From contig JBDTMC010000511.1 of assembly GCA_039934475.1 (NCBI GenBank), forward strand, positions 1 through 5,472: a DNA stretch of 5,472 bases, read 5' to 3'. The stretch comes from JBDTMC01 sp039934475 (lineage in GTDB: Bacteria; Acidobacteriota; Terriglobia; Bryobacterales; Bryobacteraceae). Of this stretch, positions 1-5,416 are shown piece by piece. Numbering within the stretch: position 1 is the first letter of the stretch; the number at the start of each line of letters is the position of its first letter. The notes below the pieces were generated by a model. That model was not told where the DNA came from, ran no database searches, and saw only the letters and a list, made by a program, of their open reading frames with translations. The position numbers and the translations under genes are program-made.

Positions 1-357
1 CCGCTCCCGGTTGCTTTAGCGCGGTTCGCCCCGGCCATCTTCGGCGCATTGACCGAGGACTACGGGTTGAACACGGTGGACCACCGCGCTCCCACAGGCA
101 GCGTGCTTCAGATCTACCTCACCGGCGCGGATACGTCCGCGGGTGGTGTAATCACCGTCAAGGTCCACGACCGCGATAACCTGCAGCCGGCTTACGCTGG
201 ACCCGCTCCGGGGATTCCCGGGTTGCAACAGGTGAACGTGGTGATACCGGGCGACCTGCCGGCAATGCAATCGGAGGCGGTGGTTTGCGTGGCGCCGGAC
301 GCCAATTCGCCACGTGTTTGCGGCAAGCCGCTAACTATCTGGTTGTCCAAGCCGTAG
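1..357 (+). CDS. C-terminal fragment of a secreted protein with Solibacter-type C-terminal domain (TIGR03437-like), 5' end outside window
   Basis: The frame is open from base 1 and ends at TAG 355-357, giving the last 118 residues; the real start lies off the left edge. Seen: an opening like PLPVALARFAPAIFGAL, then a short strand-rich segment (GSVLQIYLTGAD), a central YAGPAPGIPGLQQVNVVIPGDLP block (about residues 65-87), and a final beta-strand ending in LTIWLSKP. This order, 'APAIF ... G..v.iy.TG ... Y.G.APG..GL.QvNv.vP..lp', is the pattern I know from the C-terminal domain repeated across Solibacter exported proteins. The domain's function is unknown to me; it usually terminates large extracellular or beta-propeller/Ig-like proteins. 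Two cysteines (residues 96 and 107 of the fragment) flank the last hairpin and could form a disulfide, which fits export. What the rest of the protein does cannot be told here. A TTG at 49 is internal and should not be taken as the start. Confidence 0.85.
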   Translation, partial: PLPVALARFAPAIFGALTEDYGLNTVDHRAPTGSVLQIYLTGADTSAGGVITVKVHDRDNLQPAYAGPAPGIPGLQQVNVVIPGDLPAMQSEAVVCVAPDANSPRVCGKPLTIWLSKP

Positions 358-364
358 CTGCTAC
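354..364. repeat. Short dyad GTAG-CTG-CTAC spanning both convergent stop codons
   Basis: A perfect 4-bp inverted repeat with a 3-nt loop contains the TAG stop of the rightward gene (355-357) and the TAG stop of the leftward esterase (361-363 read on the minus strand). The two convergent genes are separated by only 3 nt, so there is no room for an ordinary intergenic terminator. The stem is too short, and lacks a T-run on either side, to be called an intrinsic terminator. It may be coincidence of two TAG codons facing each other. Confidence 0.3.
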
Positions 365-1062
365 TTCGGAAAAAGGAAGCGCAGCATCTGGGGCACGCGG
401 CGGGCCCACGACCACTCATTGTGGCCATGGCCGCGTGCTTCCACGTATTTCAAATCACGGCCCTCGTGCCAACCCTTCGACAGCAGCAGGTCGCGAAGAA
501 CTCGCGTATCGTGCGTATGGTGCTGGCCTTCCTGCGTGCCGATGTCGAGCCACAGCTTTGGCTTCTGGGGATGATCAGCCTCCTGGAGCATGCGAAGGAT
601 CACGCGGTGATCCCACCAGATAGACGGGGACATGACGGCGAGACGTCCGAAGACATGCGGGTGGCGATGCCATAAGTAAAGTGATGCCAAGCCGCCAAGC
701 GAGGACCCGCCGAGACCCGTGCTGCGGGCGGCGCGCCACGTGCGGTACGTACGGTCGATGAAGGGTTTCAGCTCCTCGACGATGAAACGGCCATACTGAT
801 CGGCCAAGCCGCCGTGCTGGTGCCTGGCATCGTAGGTGGGCGTATATTCGTCGATTCGATCTTCACCGGCATTGTGGATGCCGACGATGATTACGGGCTT
901 GATGGAGCGGTCGCGAATCATGCGTTCGGCGGTCTCATCCACTTCCCACTCCTGGCCGCGGATGAAGGCCGTTTCTCCATCAAAGATGTTCTGGCCGTCG
1001 TGCAGGTACAGCACCGGGAAGCGGCGTTTCTCCGCTTCGTCGTAGGCCGGTGGGAGGTACAC
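361..1062 (-). CDS. Alpha/beta-hydrolase esterase, Fes/esterase-D-like (PF00756 type)
   Basis: Predicted hydrolase of the family that includes enterochelin esterase, feruloyl/acetyl xylan esterases and esterase D. Residues are numbered from GTG 1062 (233 aa). Seen: an N-terminal YLPPAYD strand and turn (2-8); FPVLYLHDGQNIFD (15-28), the usual 'PVLYlhDG.n.fd' segment; a GSSLG nucleophile elbow (119-123, Ser121 catalytic); LDIGTQE (172-178), carrying the likely acid (Asp173 or Glu178); and GHGHNEWSWARRVP (211-224), where His214 is the probable catalytic histidine. The triad is therefore complete. No signal peptide or membrane segment is visible, suggesting a cytoplasmic enzyme, although the true N-terminus is uncertain. 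GTG 1062 is only the first standard start codon; it has no convincing Shine-Dalgarno and would cut off a family-like N-terminal strand (see the entry at 1063-1166). It is last in the leftward cluster, in the same reading frame as the preceding NagB-like gene. Substrate unknown: a carboxylic ester, possibly a sugar ester or siderophore-like conjugate. Confidence 0.85.
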   Translation of the reverse strand: MYLPPAYDEAEKRRFPVLYLHDGQNIFDGETAFIRGQEWEVDETAERMIRDRSIKPVIIVGIHNAGEDRIDEYTPTYDARHQHGGLADQYGRFIVEELKPFIDRTYRTWRAARSTGLGGSSLGGLASLYLWHRHPHVFGRLAVMSPSIWWDHRVILRMLQEADHPQKPKLWLDIGTQEGQHHTHDTRVLRDLLLSKGWHEGRDLKYVEARGHGHNEWSWARRVPQMLRFLFPK

Positions 1063-1166
1063 GAGGACGTCGCGATCGCGCTTGAGAAAACGGGAGTGGA
1101 ACAGGGGATGGAGCCGAATGTCGCCGGTCAGTGTCGTTTGATCCTTACTGAGAGTAAACCGTTCAT
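1063..1166 (-). other. Probable missing N-terminal coding segment of the esterase (start unresolved)
   Basis: Reading the esterase frame upstream of GTG 1062 gives RFTLSKDQTTLTGDIRLH followed by PLFHSRFLKRDRDVL, then YLPPAYD. The stretch 'TGDIRLH..FHSRFL..DRDVLVYLPP' resembles the normal first strands of this esterase family (TG-i..h..f.S..L...R.v.VYLPp.Y), so it is very likely translated. The frame contains no ATG, GTG or TTG between the TAA at 1195-1197 and 1062. Two explanations are visible. One is a CTG start at 1131-1129, preceded by AAGGA with 10-nt spacing, giving 256 aa. The other is the ATG at 1166-1164, which is out of frame by one: as written it gives a 12-codon dead end, but one extra base just after it (for example ATG AAA CGG) would open the full N-terminus. 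A sequencing or assembly deletion, or a genuine frameshift making the gene defective, cannot be distinguished here. Confidence 0.6.
1142..1146 (-). promoter_or_regulatory. Candidate Shine-Dalgarno (AAGGA) for a CTG start of the esterase
   Basis: On the minus strand AAGGA lies 10 nt upstream of an in-frame CTG at 1131-1129. It is the only purine-rich, anti-SD-like site I see between the NagB-like stop and GTG 1062. The spacing is slightly long for an optimal site. The bases also sit inside the open esterase frame, so if translation starts further upstream (at or near 1166) the match is fortuitous. Confidence 0.3.
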
Positions 1167-1178
1167 TGTAGCGAACGG
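1159..1178 (-). repeat. Inverted repeat CCGTTC-N8-GAACGG between the NagB-like and esterase genes
   Basis: Perfect 6-bp arms (1173-1178 and 1159-1164) with an 8-nt loop, beginning 16 nt after the stop of the NagB-like gene on the minus strand. The ATG at 1166-1164 straddles the loop/stem edge. There is no following U-run, so it is not a typical intrinsic terminator. It could be an mRNA hairpin affecting initiation of the esterase or processing between the two cistrons; chance is also reasonable for a repeat of this size. Confidence 0.35.
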
Positions 1179-1194
1179 GAGCCGGCGGGCGGCA

Positions 1195-1983
1195 TTACTT
1201 GTCTGCCCGGGTCAGCAGAGCGGCCGACTCAGTGTCCAGGAACAGATGCGCATTTCGGTGCGAACGGAGTATGGAGCCAGGGTAGGCCTCCGATACCTTC
1301 AACTCCAGTGCATTCCGCACGGCCTCCGCCTTGCGCGGTCCGGGAACACAACAGACAACCGCATCGGCGGACACCAGCGTGGGGCAGCTCAGTGTCAGGC
1401 CCGCGCGCGGTACCAGCTCTGCGTCGGTGAAGTGACCTTCGGCAAATTGCTGCAGCCGGCAGCGTTCATCCAGGGTCACGCGGCGGACGGGGAGAGGATC
1501 GTTGAAGTCCGCTTCGTGCGGATCGTTGAAGCCGATGTGGCAATTTTCCCCGAAACCCAGAAACGCGAGATCAAGGGGCGCGGCTGCCAGAAGTTCGCCG
1601 TAGCGCGCGCATTCCCGTTCGATGTCCGCGGCATCGCCCGCCAGATAGTGAACCACGCGCGGGTGAACCCGGTCCGCGACCTGCTCCCGGACCCAGCGGC
1701 GGAAACTGATGGGGGCGTCCGGGCCGACACCCTCGTATTCGTCCACGTGGAAGACATCAACCGCCTGCCAATCGATATCCGGCATGGCCGTTAGCAGGCG
1801 AACCATATCCAGCTGCGAATTGGCTGCGGAGAAGAGGACACGGGCGCTTCCCTTTTCGAGAATTGCCGCCCGAATCAGCGAACCGGCGTAGCTGGCGGCT
1901 TCTCCTGCAAGTGCCATGCGGTCGGGCAGAATGTGAACGATGAGGGCGTCGGCCTGAAACGTCCTGGTTTCGGCGGTGATCAT
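1195..1983 (-). CDS. NagB-like glucosamine-6-phosphate deaminase / 6-phosphogluconolactonase superfamily enzyme
   Basis: 262 residues, close to the usual ~250-265 of the family; likely cytoplasmic. Family reaction (known for NagB): glucosamine-6-phosphate to fructose-6-phosphate plus ammonia. Seen: the N-terminal loop FSAANSQ (51-57), equivalent to the phosphate-binding loop in the 'SA.SQ' subgroup; HVDEYEGV (79-86), matching the NagB 'DEY' motif with the ring-opening/proton-transfer Asp81; GFGENCHIGFNDP (143-155), the active-site block; and VPGPRKAEAV (213-222), with Arg217/Lys218 as likely phosphate ligands. Compared with E. coli NagB 'GNDGHIAFNEP', the catalytic Asp141 is Asn147, His143 is kept as His149 and Glu148 is Asp154. 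The 'GENGH..FNDP' version is typical of a distinct NagB-like clade, so the exact substrate is uncertain and I give no symbol. ATG 1983 is chosen because GAAAGG lies 5 nt upstream. It sits 19 nt after the receptor gene, so it is probably co-transcribed with it. Confidence 0.88.
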   Translation of the reverse strand: MITAETRTFQADALIVHILPDRMALAGEAASYAGSLIRAAILEKGSARVLFSAANSQLDMVRLLTAMPDIDWQAVDVFHVDEYEGVGPDAPISFRRWVREQVADRVHPRVVHYLAGDAADIERECARYGELLAAAPLDLAFLGFGENCHIGFNDPHEADFNDPLPVRRVTLDERCRLQQFAEGHFTDAELVPRAGLTLSCPTLVSADAVVCCVPGPRKAEAVRNALELKVSEAYPGSILRSHRNAHLFLDTESAALLTRADK

Positions 1984-1988
1984 GTTTG

Positions 1989-1994
1989 CCTTTC
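1989..1994 (-). promoter_or_regulatory. Ribosome binding site (GAAAGG) of the NagB-like gene
   Basis: On the minus strand GAAAGG is followed by CAAAC and then ATG 1983-1981, a 5-nt spacing. It lies wholly within the 19-nt gap after the receptor's stop codon. This fixes the start and supports coupled expression with the upstream receptor gene. The same GAAAGGC string precedes the receptor's own start at 5321-5327. Confidence 0.7.
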
Positions 1995-1998
1995 GCGC

Positions 1999-2012
1999 TC
2001 GCTTAGAAGCGA
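1999..2012 (-). repeat. Small inverted repeat over the receptor stop codon (TCGCTT-CT-AAGCGA)
   Basis: On the minus strand the 6-nt arms 2012-2007 and 2004-1999 are perfect complements around a 2-nt centre, with the receptor's TAA (2005-2003) inside. A second, mutually exclusive stem (GAAGC-TTC-GCTTC, 2018-2006) overlaps it. No U-run follows. At most this is a local mRNA structure at the junction of the two cistrons, immediately upstream of the GAAAGG ribosome site; it is not a terminator. Confidence 0.3.
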
Positions 2013-5000
2013 AGCTTCAGTCCGAATTGGATGGTCCGGCCCGGGTTGGTGGCGCCGGCGCCCAGATTGGCGCTGGTGATGAGGCCAAACGACGCAGGCG
2101 CCCGGACGTTTAAGCCCGGAGCGCCCAGGTTGACGTGGTTCAGCGCGTTGAAAAACTCGGAACGGAATTGCAGGCCAACCCGCTCCCCGATGCGGAAGTT
2201 CTTCGAAGCGATGAGGTCCATCAGTTCGACGCCGGGCAGGTGAACGTTGCCGCGCGTGGCGTTGCCGAACTGGCCAAGGGCGGGAATCGAGAACGCGGCG
2301 GTATTGAACCAGTGCTCGCGGCTTCGTTCGTCGCTGCTCAACTCGGCTTGCTGGCCCTGGGCGATCTGCGGACGGGAGGAGACGCCCGTGCCGGTGGTTT
2401 GCCCGCCCCCGACGACCGTAGAAGCAAAGCCCGATTGCAGGGTACCGATGGCCCCCACCTGCCAGCCTCCGGCGACGCTGCGAACCACGGGGTGCGCGTT
2501 ATGAAGCCCAGGCAGATCGTACATAACTGAGGTGGAGAAACGATGCCGGACGTCGAAGGCCGATCCGCCTTTCTCTCCGGGCAGGTTGAAGATGTCCATC
2601 AATTTGCCGGCATAGGAGCCGCCCCCCAGCGTGCTCATGTCGGAGTTATCCAGGGCGTGCGCCCAGGTGTAAGCGGCCAGGAATGTGAGTCCGGATGAGA
2701 CACGCCGCTCCAGTTTGGTCTGGAAGGAGTGATAGGAGGATTGGCCGATGTTCTTCACGGTGTCGATGACGTCGAATCCGGCCAGCGGGCGGCGGTCGCC
2801 GACGGACGGGACACCGGGACCGGGAACAACGAGAGCGATAGGCCTATTGCCATCGTAGTGCAGAGACAGATTCTTGCCCGCCGTGCCGACGTAAGCCACC
2901 TCAAGGTATATGTTGGCCGGCAGCCGCTTCTGGATGGTGAGGTTCCAGTTCTGCGAGTAGGTATTACGGATGTATGGGTCCATGGCGGCGGCGCCATCAA
3001 GACCACCGCCAATGTCACTGGCGGCGGAGCTGGTGAAAACAGTGCCCGGATTGACGGTGTCGTCGAACGAGCCGGTGAACTGCTTCGATACGATGATGGG
3101 CGGATTGAGTGTGAGGTTGGTGTAGGAGTTGGTTACTTCCGGCGAGAAGAACAAGCCGTAGCCGCCCCGCACGACGAAGTCCTTCACGCGGCTGGGCGTA
3201 TAGGCGAAGCCGAAGCGTGGGCCGAAGCCGTTCTTGGGGGCCTGAACCAGGTTGGTGGGGACGCCTGAGGTGTCGGAAATGCCGCTCACGCCGAGGAAAG
3301 TCTGGCGCGAGGCGATGAAGCCCGGAACGGCGCCATTCAAATCGAAATTCGACATCGGGCCGCGCTGGTTGGGCGAGCTGAAGTACTCATAGCGGAGTCC
3401 CAGGTTCACGGTGAGGTTAGAGCGGACTTTCCAATCGTCCTGAAGATAGTACGCCTGCCACCAATTGTTCATGCGCGTGGCGTAGGGCGTGGCGCTGAGG
3501 CTGGCCTGCCAGGAGTTGCCCAGCAGGAATGCGGCGAAGCTGTTGGCTTCGGTCGGATCCGACGGACCCGAAGTAGTGAGACCATCGAACTCGAAAGAGC
3601 CACGCGGGTTCAAGCCTTCGTCGTACGTCCAGTTCCGGCGAGTGATGGACGCGCCTACCTTAAGGAAGTGCTTGCCCACGGTGTAAGAGAGAGAGTCATT
3701 GACTTCCCAATTCTGATTGATGCGGTTGCGCGGACCTTCGTTTTGTGTGCCCGGCAGTGTGTACCCCGCATCGAAGAAGGGAGCACCGAAATCGCGAGGG
3801 TTCTTGGAAACTCCGGCGATGCCGATGATGTTGGCGATGTCGTACTCGGACTTGTCCGTGGTCCCGAAGAACTCCTGCTCACTGAAGCGATGCCAGCCGA
3901 GGCGGAGTTCGTTGACCATGCGCGGAGTAAGGGTCAGTACATCCGACAGCGTTGCGATCTGAGCGCGCGCGCGGTTACCTCGCGTGTCCCAACCAAAGGT
4001 CCCCACGGTGTCGTCGGACTGGGTGTTGTACATGTACGTGCCACTCAGCGTGTGCCGGTCTGTGAAGCGGTGATCCACGCGGCTCATGTACTGATCCTGC
4101 TGGTTCGGTGCGGAGAGGGCTTTACCGCGGAAGTTGATCCCGTCTTCATCCGTGTTCGTCTGGGGCACAAACTTATCGAGAAACGTTTTGGCGTAGTTCT
4201 GAATGCGAGAGGCGGGAATCATGTTACCCGCGAATGGCTTTCCCGTGGTGGGATCGTAGAGGGCTGTCGACAGGCCTGAGAAGTCTCCTGTGCGGTAAGC
4301 CGCGGGCGGCAGCAATGCCGTGCCTCCGAATGAGCCTGCCACTTGGCGCCCGGATTCCCAGTTGAAGAAGAAGAAAGTCCGATTCTTGATCACCGGTCCG
4401 CCGAGATTGGCGCCGAACTGGTTGCGGTTGAGTTTGGGCGCCTTCGCGTTAGGATCATACGGCTCGAAGGGAGCGAGAGCCGCCGTCGCGTCGTTCCGAT
4501 TGAACTCCCACAACGTGCCATGGAACTGGTTGCCGCCGCTTTTAGTGGTCAGATTCACCTGACCCCCTGGCGCGCCACCCATCTCCGATGAGAAGCCGCT
4601 GGTGTGCACTTTGAACTCTTCGATAGCGTCGATGGAGGGGGAGAAGCTGAAGTTGTAGCTATCGAGATCCATGGCCTCGACGCCGTCGAAGTAGAAGCGG
4701 TTCTGCGTGTCGCGGGAGCCGGCAGCGGACATAGCGACGTCCTGGCCGAGGGAGCCGCGATTGCGGCGGCTGGTGATGGAACCCGGGGTTCCCGTCAACA
4801 CGCCTGGCGTCAACGTGGCAAGCTGCACGAACGACCGCCCGTTGAGGGGAAGCTGTTCCACTTGAGCGCTGTCGATCACCGTGCCCACGCTGGCGTTCTC
4901 TGTTTGCAGGGCGAGCGCCGAGGCACTTACTTCAACGCTCTCGCTGACCTGCCCAACCGTCATCGTGATGTCGAGCCGGGCTACTTGACCGACTGTCAGA

Positions 5001-5311
5001 ACAAACTGGCTGACTTGCAGTTTCTGGAAACCGGCGCGGGTGGCAGTGACCGTATAGCGGCCTACCGGGAGAAAAGAGAATTCGTAGATGCCGACTCCAT
5101 TCGATGTCGTGGAGCGCGCAATGCCGGTCTCCACGCTGGTGATGGTGATACTGGTTTCGGGCAGCGCGGCCGCGCTGGCGTCGGTGACAGAACCCACAAT
5201 TTTGGCGGAAGTGTCCTGGGCGACAAGGTATGTCGAACCCATGAAGCAGAAGGCTGCAAGCAAAACGTGCGCACTACCCATCGTTCGACGGATCTGTGAA
5301 ATGAGTCTCAC
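2003..5311 (-). CDS. Oar-like TonB-dependent outer-membrane receptor with carboxypeptidase-regulatory-like N-terminal domain
   Basis: 1102 residues, the usual size for acidobacterial Oar-like receptors. Predicted outer-membrane beta-barrel importing a large ligand with energy from TonB; ligand unknown. Seen in order: a signal peptide with basic start (MRLISQIRR), hydrophobic core (about 14-30) and probable cleavage near AQ-D (31-33); a carboxypeptidase-regulatory/Ig-like domain at about 36-118 (IVGSVTDASAAALPETSITI ... GIYEFSFLPVGRYTVTATRAGF); a plug domain at about 120-258 with the hallmark QVEQLPLNGRSFVQLATLTPG (150-170) and FYFDGVEAMD; QVNLTTKSGGNQFHGTLWEF (251-270), opening the barrel; then late-barrel motifs YSQNWNLTIQKRLP, AYTWAHALDNSD, FDVRHRFSTSVMYDLPG and FRSEFFNALNHVN. 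It ends in QFGLKLRF, with the C-terminal Phe expected for BAM-assembled barrels. I see no clear TonB box. GTG 5311 is the start: an in-frame TAG lies at 5332-5330, no other start intervenes, and AGG precedes it by 6 nt. ATG at codon 11 would shorten the signal peptide and has no ribosome site. First gene of the leftward cluster. Confidence 0.93.
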   Translation of the reverse strand: MRLISQIRRTMGSAHVLLAAFCFMGSTYLVAQDTSAKIVGSVTDASAAALPETSITITSVETGIARSTTSNGVGIYEFSFLPVGRYTVTATRAGFQKLQVSQFVLTVGQVARLDITMTVGQVSESVEVSASALALQTENASVGTVIDSAQVEQLPLNGRSFVQLATLTPGVLTGTPGSITSRRNRGSLGQDVAMSAAGSRDTQNRFYFDGVEAMDLDSYNFSFSPSIDAIEEFKVHTSGFSSEMGGAPGGQVNLTTKSGGNQFHGTLWEFNRNDATAALAPFEPYDPNAKAPKLNRNQFGANLGGPVIKNRTFFFFNWESGRQVAGSFGGTALLPPAAYRTGDFSGLSTALYDPTTGKPFAGNMIPASRIQNYAKTFLDKFVPQTNTDEDGINFRGKALSAPNQQDQYMSRVDHRFTDRHTLSGTYMYNTQSDDTVGTFGWDTRGNRARAQIATLSDVLTLTPRMVNELRLGWHRFSEQEFFGTTDKSEYDIANIIGIAGVSKNPRDFGAPFFDAGYTLPGTQNEGPRNRINQNWEVNDSLSYTVGKHFLKVGASITRRNWTYDEGLNPRGSFEFDGLTTSGPSDPTEANSFAAFLLGNSWQASLSATPYATRMNNWWQAYYLQDDWKVRSNLTVNLGLRYEYFSSPNQRGPMSNFDLNGAVPGFIASRQTFLGVSGISDTSGVPTNLVQAPKNGFGPRFGFAYTPSRVKDFVVRGGYGLFFSPEVTNSYTNLTLNPPIIVSKQFTGSFDDTVNPGTVFTSSAASDIGGGLDGAAAMDPYIRNTYSQNWNLTIQKRLPANIYLEVAYVGTAGKNLSLHYDGNRPIALVVPGPGVPSVGDRRPLAGFDVIDTVKNIGQSSYHSFQTKLERRVSSGLTFLAAYTWAHALDNSDMSTLGGGSYAGKLMDIFNLPGEKGGSAFDVRHRFSTSVMYDLPGLHNAHPVVRSVAGGWQVGAIGTLQSGFASTVVGGGQTTGTGVSSRPQIAQGQQAELSSDERSREHWFNTAAFSIPALGQFGNATRGNVHLPGVELMDLIASKNFRIGERVGLQFRSEFFNALNHVNLGAPGLNVRAPASFGLITSANLGAGATNPGRTIQFGLKLRF

Positions 5312-5317
5312 TACGGA

Positions 5318-5327
5318 CCTGCCTTTC
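5318..5327 (-). promoter_or_regulatory. Ribosome binding site region of the TonB-dependent receptor (GAAAGGCAGG)
   Basis: On the minus strand GAAAGGCAGG ends 6 nt before GTG 5311-5309. The proximal AGG has good spacing; the distal GAAAGG is the same core used by the NagB-like gene but is further away (10 nt). Together with the upstream in-frame TAG at 5332-5330 it decides in favour of the GTG start over ATG at codon 11. Confidence 0.55.
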
Positions 5328-5390
5328 CCCTACTGCGAAACGTTAGGTTCAGTGTACGGAAGCGGAGGATGGGAGGCGAAACTATCGGCG

Positions 5391-5396
5391 TACAAT
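5391..5396 (+). promoter_or_regulatory. Possible -10 element (TACAAT) of a rightward, divergent promoter
   Basis: TACAAT matches the sigma-70 -10 consensus at 5 of 6 positions. No recognisable -35 is found 16-18 nt upstream (the bases there are G/A rich), so this is weak. An ATG at 5458-5460 followed by four sense codons reaches the window edge, which would allow a divergent gene, but too little is visible to call it. Confidence 0.2.
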
Positions 5397-5403
5397 CCAT
5401 AGG

Positions 5404-5416
5404 TTCACATCGTGAA
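5404..5416. promoter_or_regulatory. 13-bp dyad TTCAC-ATC-GTGAA upstream of the receptor, candidate operator
   Basis: Perfect 5-bp arms with a 3-bp centre lie 93 bp upstream of the receptor start and 8 bp after the TACAAT on the plus strand, where a transcription start would fall. This size and position suit a dimeric repressor site, but no regulator gene is in the window and a dyad of this length arises by chance fairly often. The remainder of 5312-5472 shows no gene and no convincing leftward promoter: the best -10-like hexamer on the minus strand is GATAGT (5386-5381), without a -35. Confidence 0.25.

Noticed and set aside
352..376. Possible bidirectional terminator at the convergent junction (CCGTAG..CTAC..CGG followed by AAAAAGG)
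   Set aside because: The longer stem needs a bulge, and neither strand has a T-run directly after the stem in its own reading direction.
16..428. Minus-strand open frames opposite the first gene that might extend the leftward cluster
   Set aside because: The plus-strand reading matches a known domain to its last residue, and the minus-strand frames have no motif or start signal.
285..623. A plus-strand open frame spanning the convergent gene ends
   Set aside because: It overlaps the C-terminal domain gene in another frame and the esterase on the other strand, and shows no protein-like pattern.
814..1794. A 326-codon plus-strand open frame running antisense to the esterase and the NagB-like gene
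   Set aside because: Its translation is low-complexity-like with no recognisable motif, and it lies opposite two genes with complete family signatures. Long antisense open frames are expected in GC-rich coding DNA.
3668..4279. A 203-codon plus-strand open frame opposite the receptor barrel
   Set aside because: The minus strand here encodes well-formed barrel sequence; the plus-strand product has no domain signature and no ribosome site that I can see.
4604..5299. A 231-codon plus-strand open frame opposite the receptor's signal peptide, regulatory-like and plug domains
   Set aside because: Shadow frame: the minus strand carries the hallmark plug motif and the signal peptide over the same bases.
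5381..5409. Leftward sigma-70 promoter using GATAGT as -10
   Set aside because: Only 4 of 6 matches at -10, and the hexamer 17 nt upstream (TGTGAA) matches the -35 consensus at about two positions.
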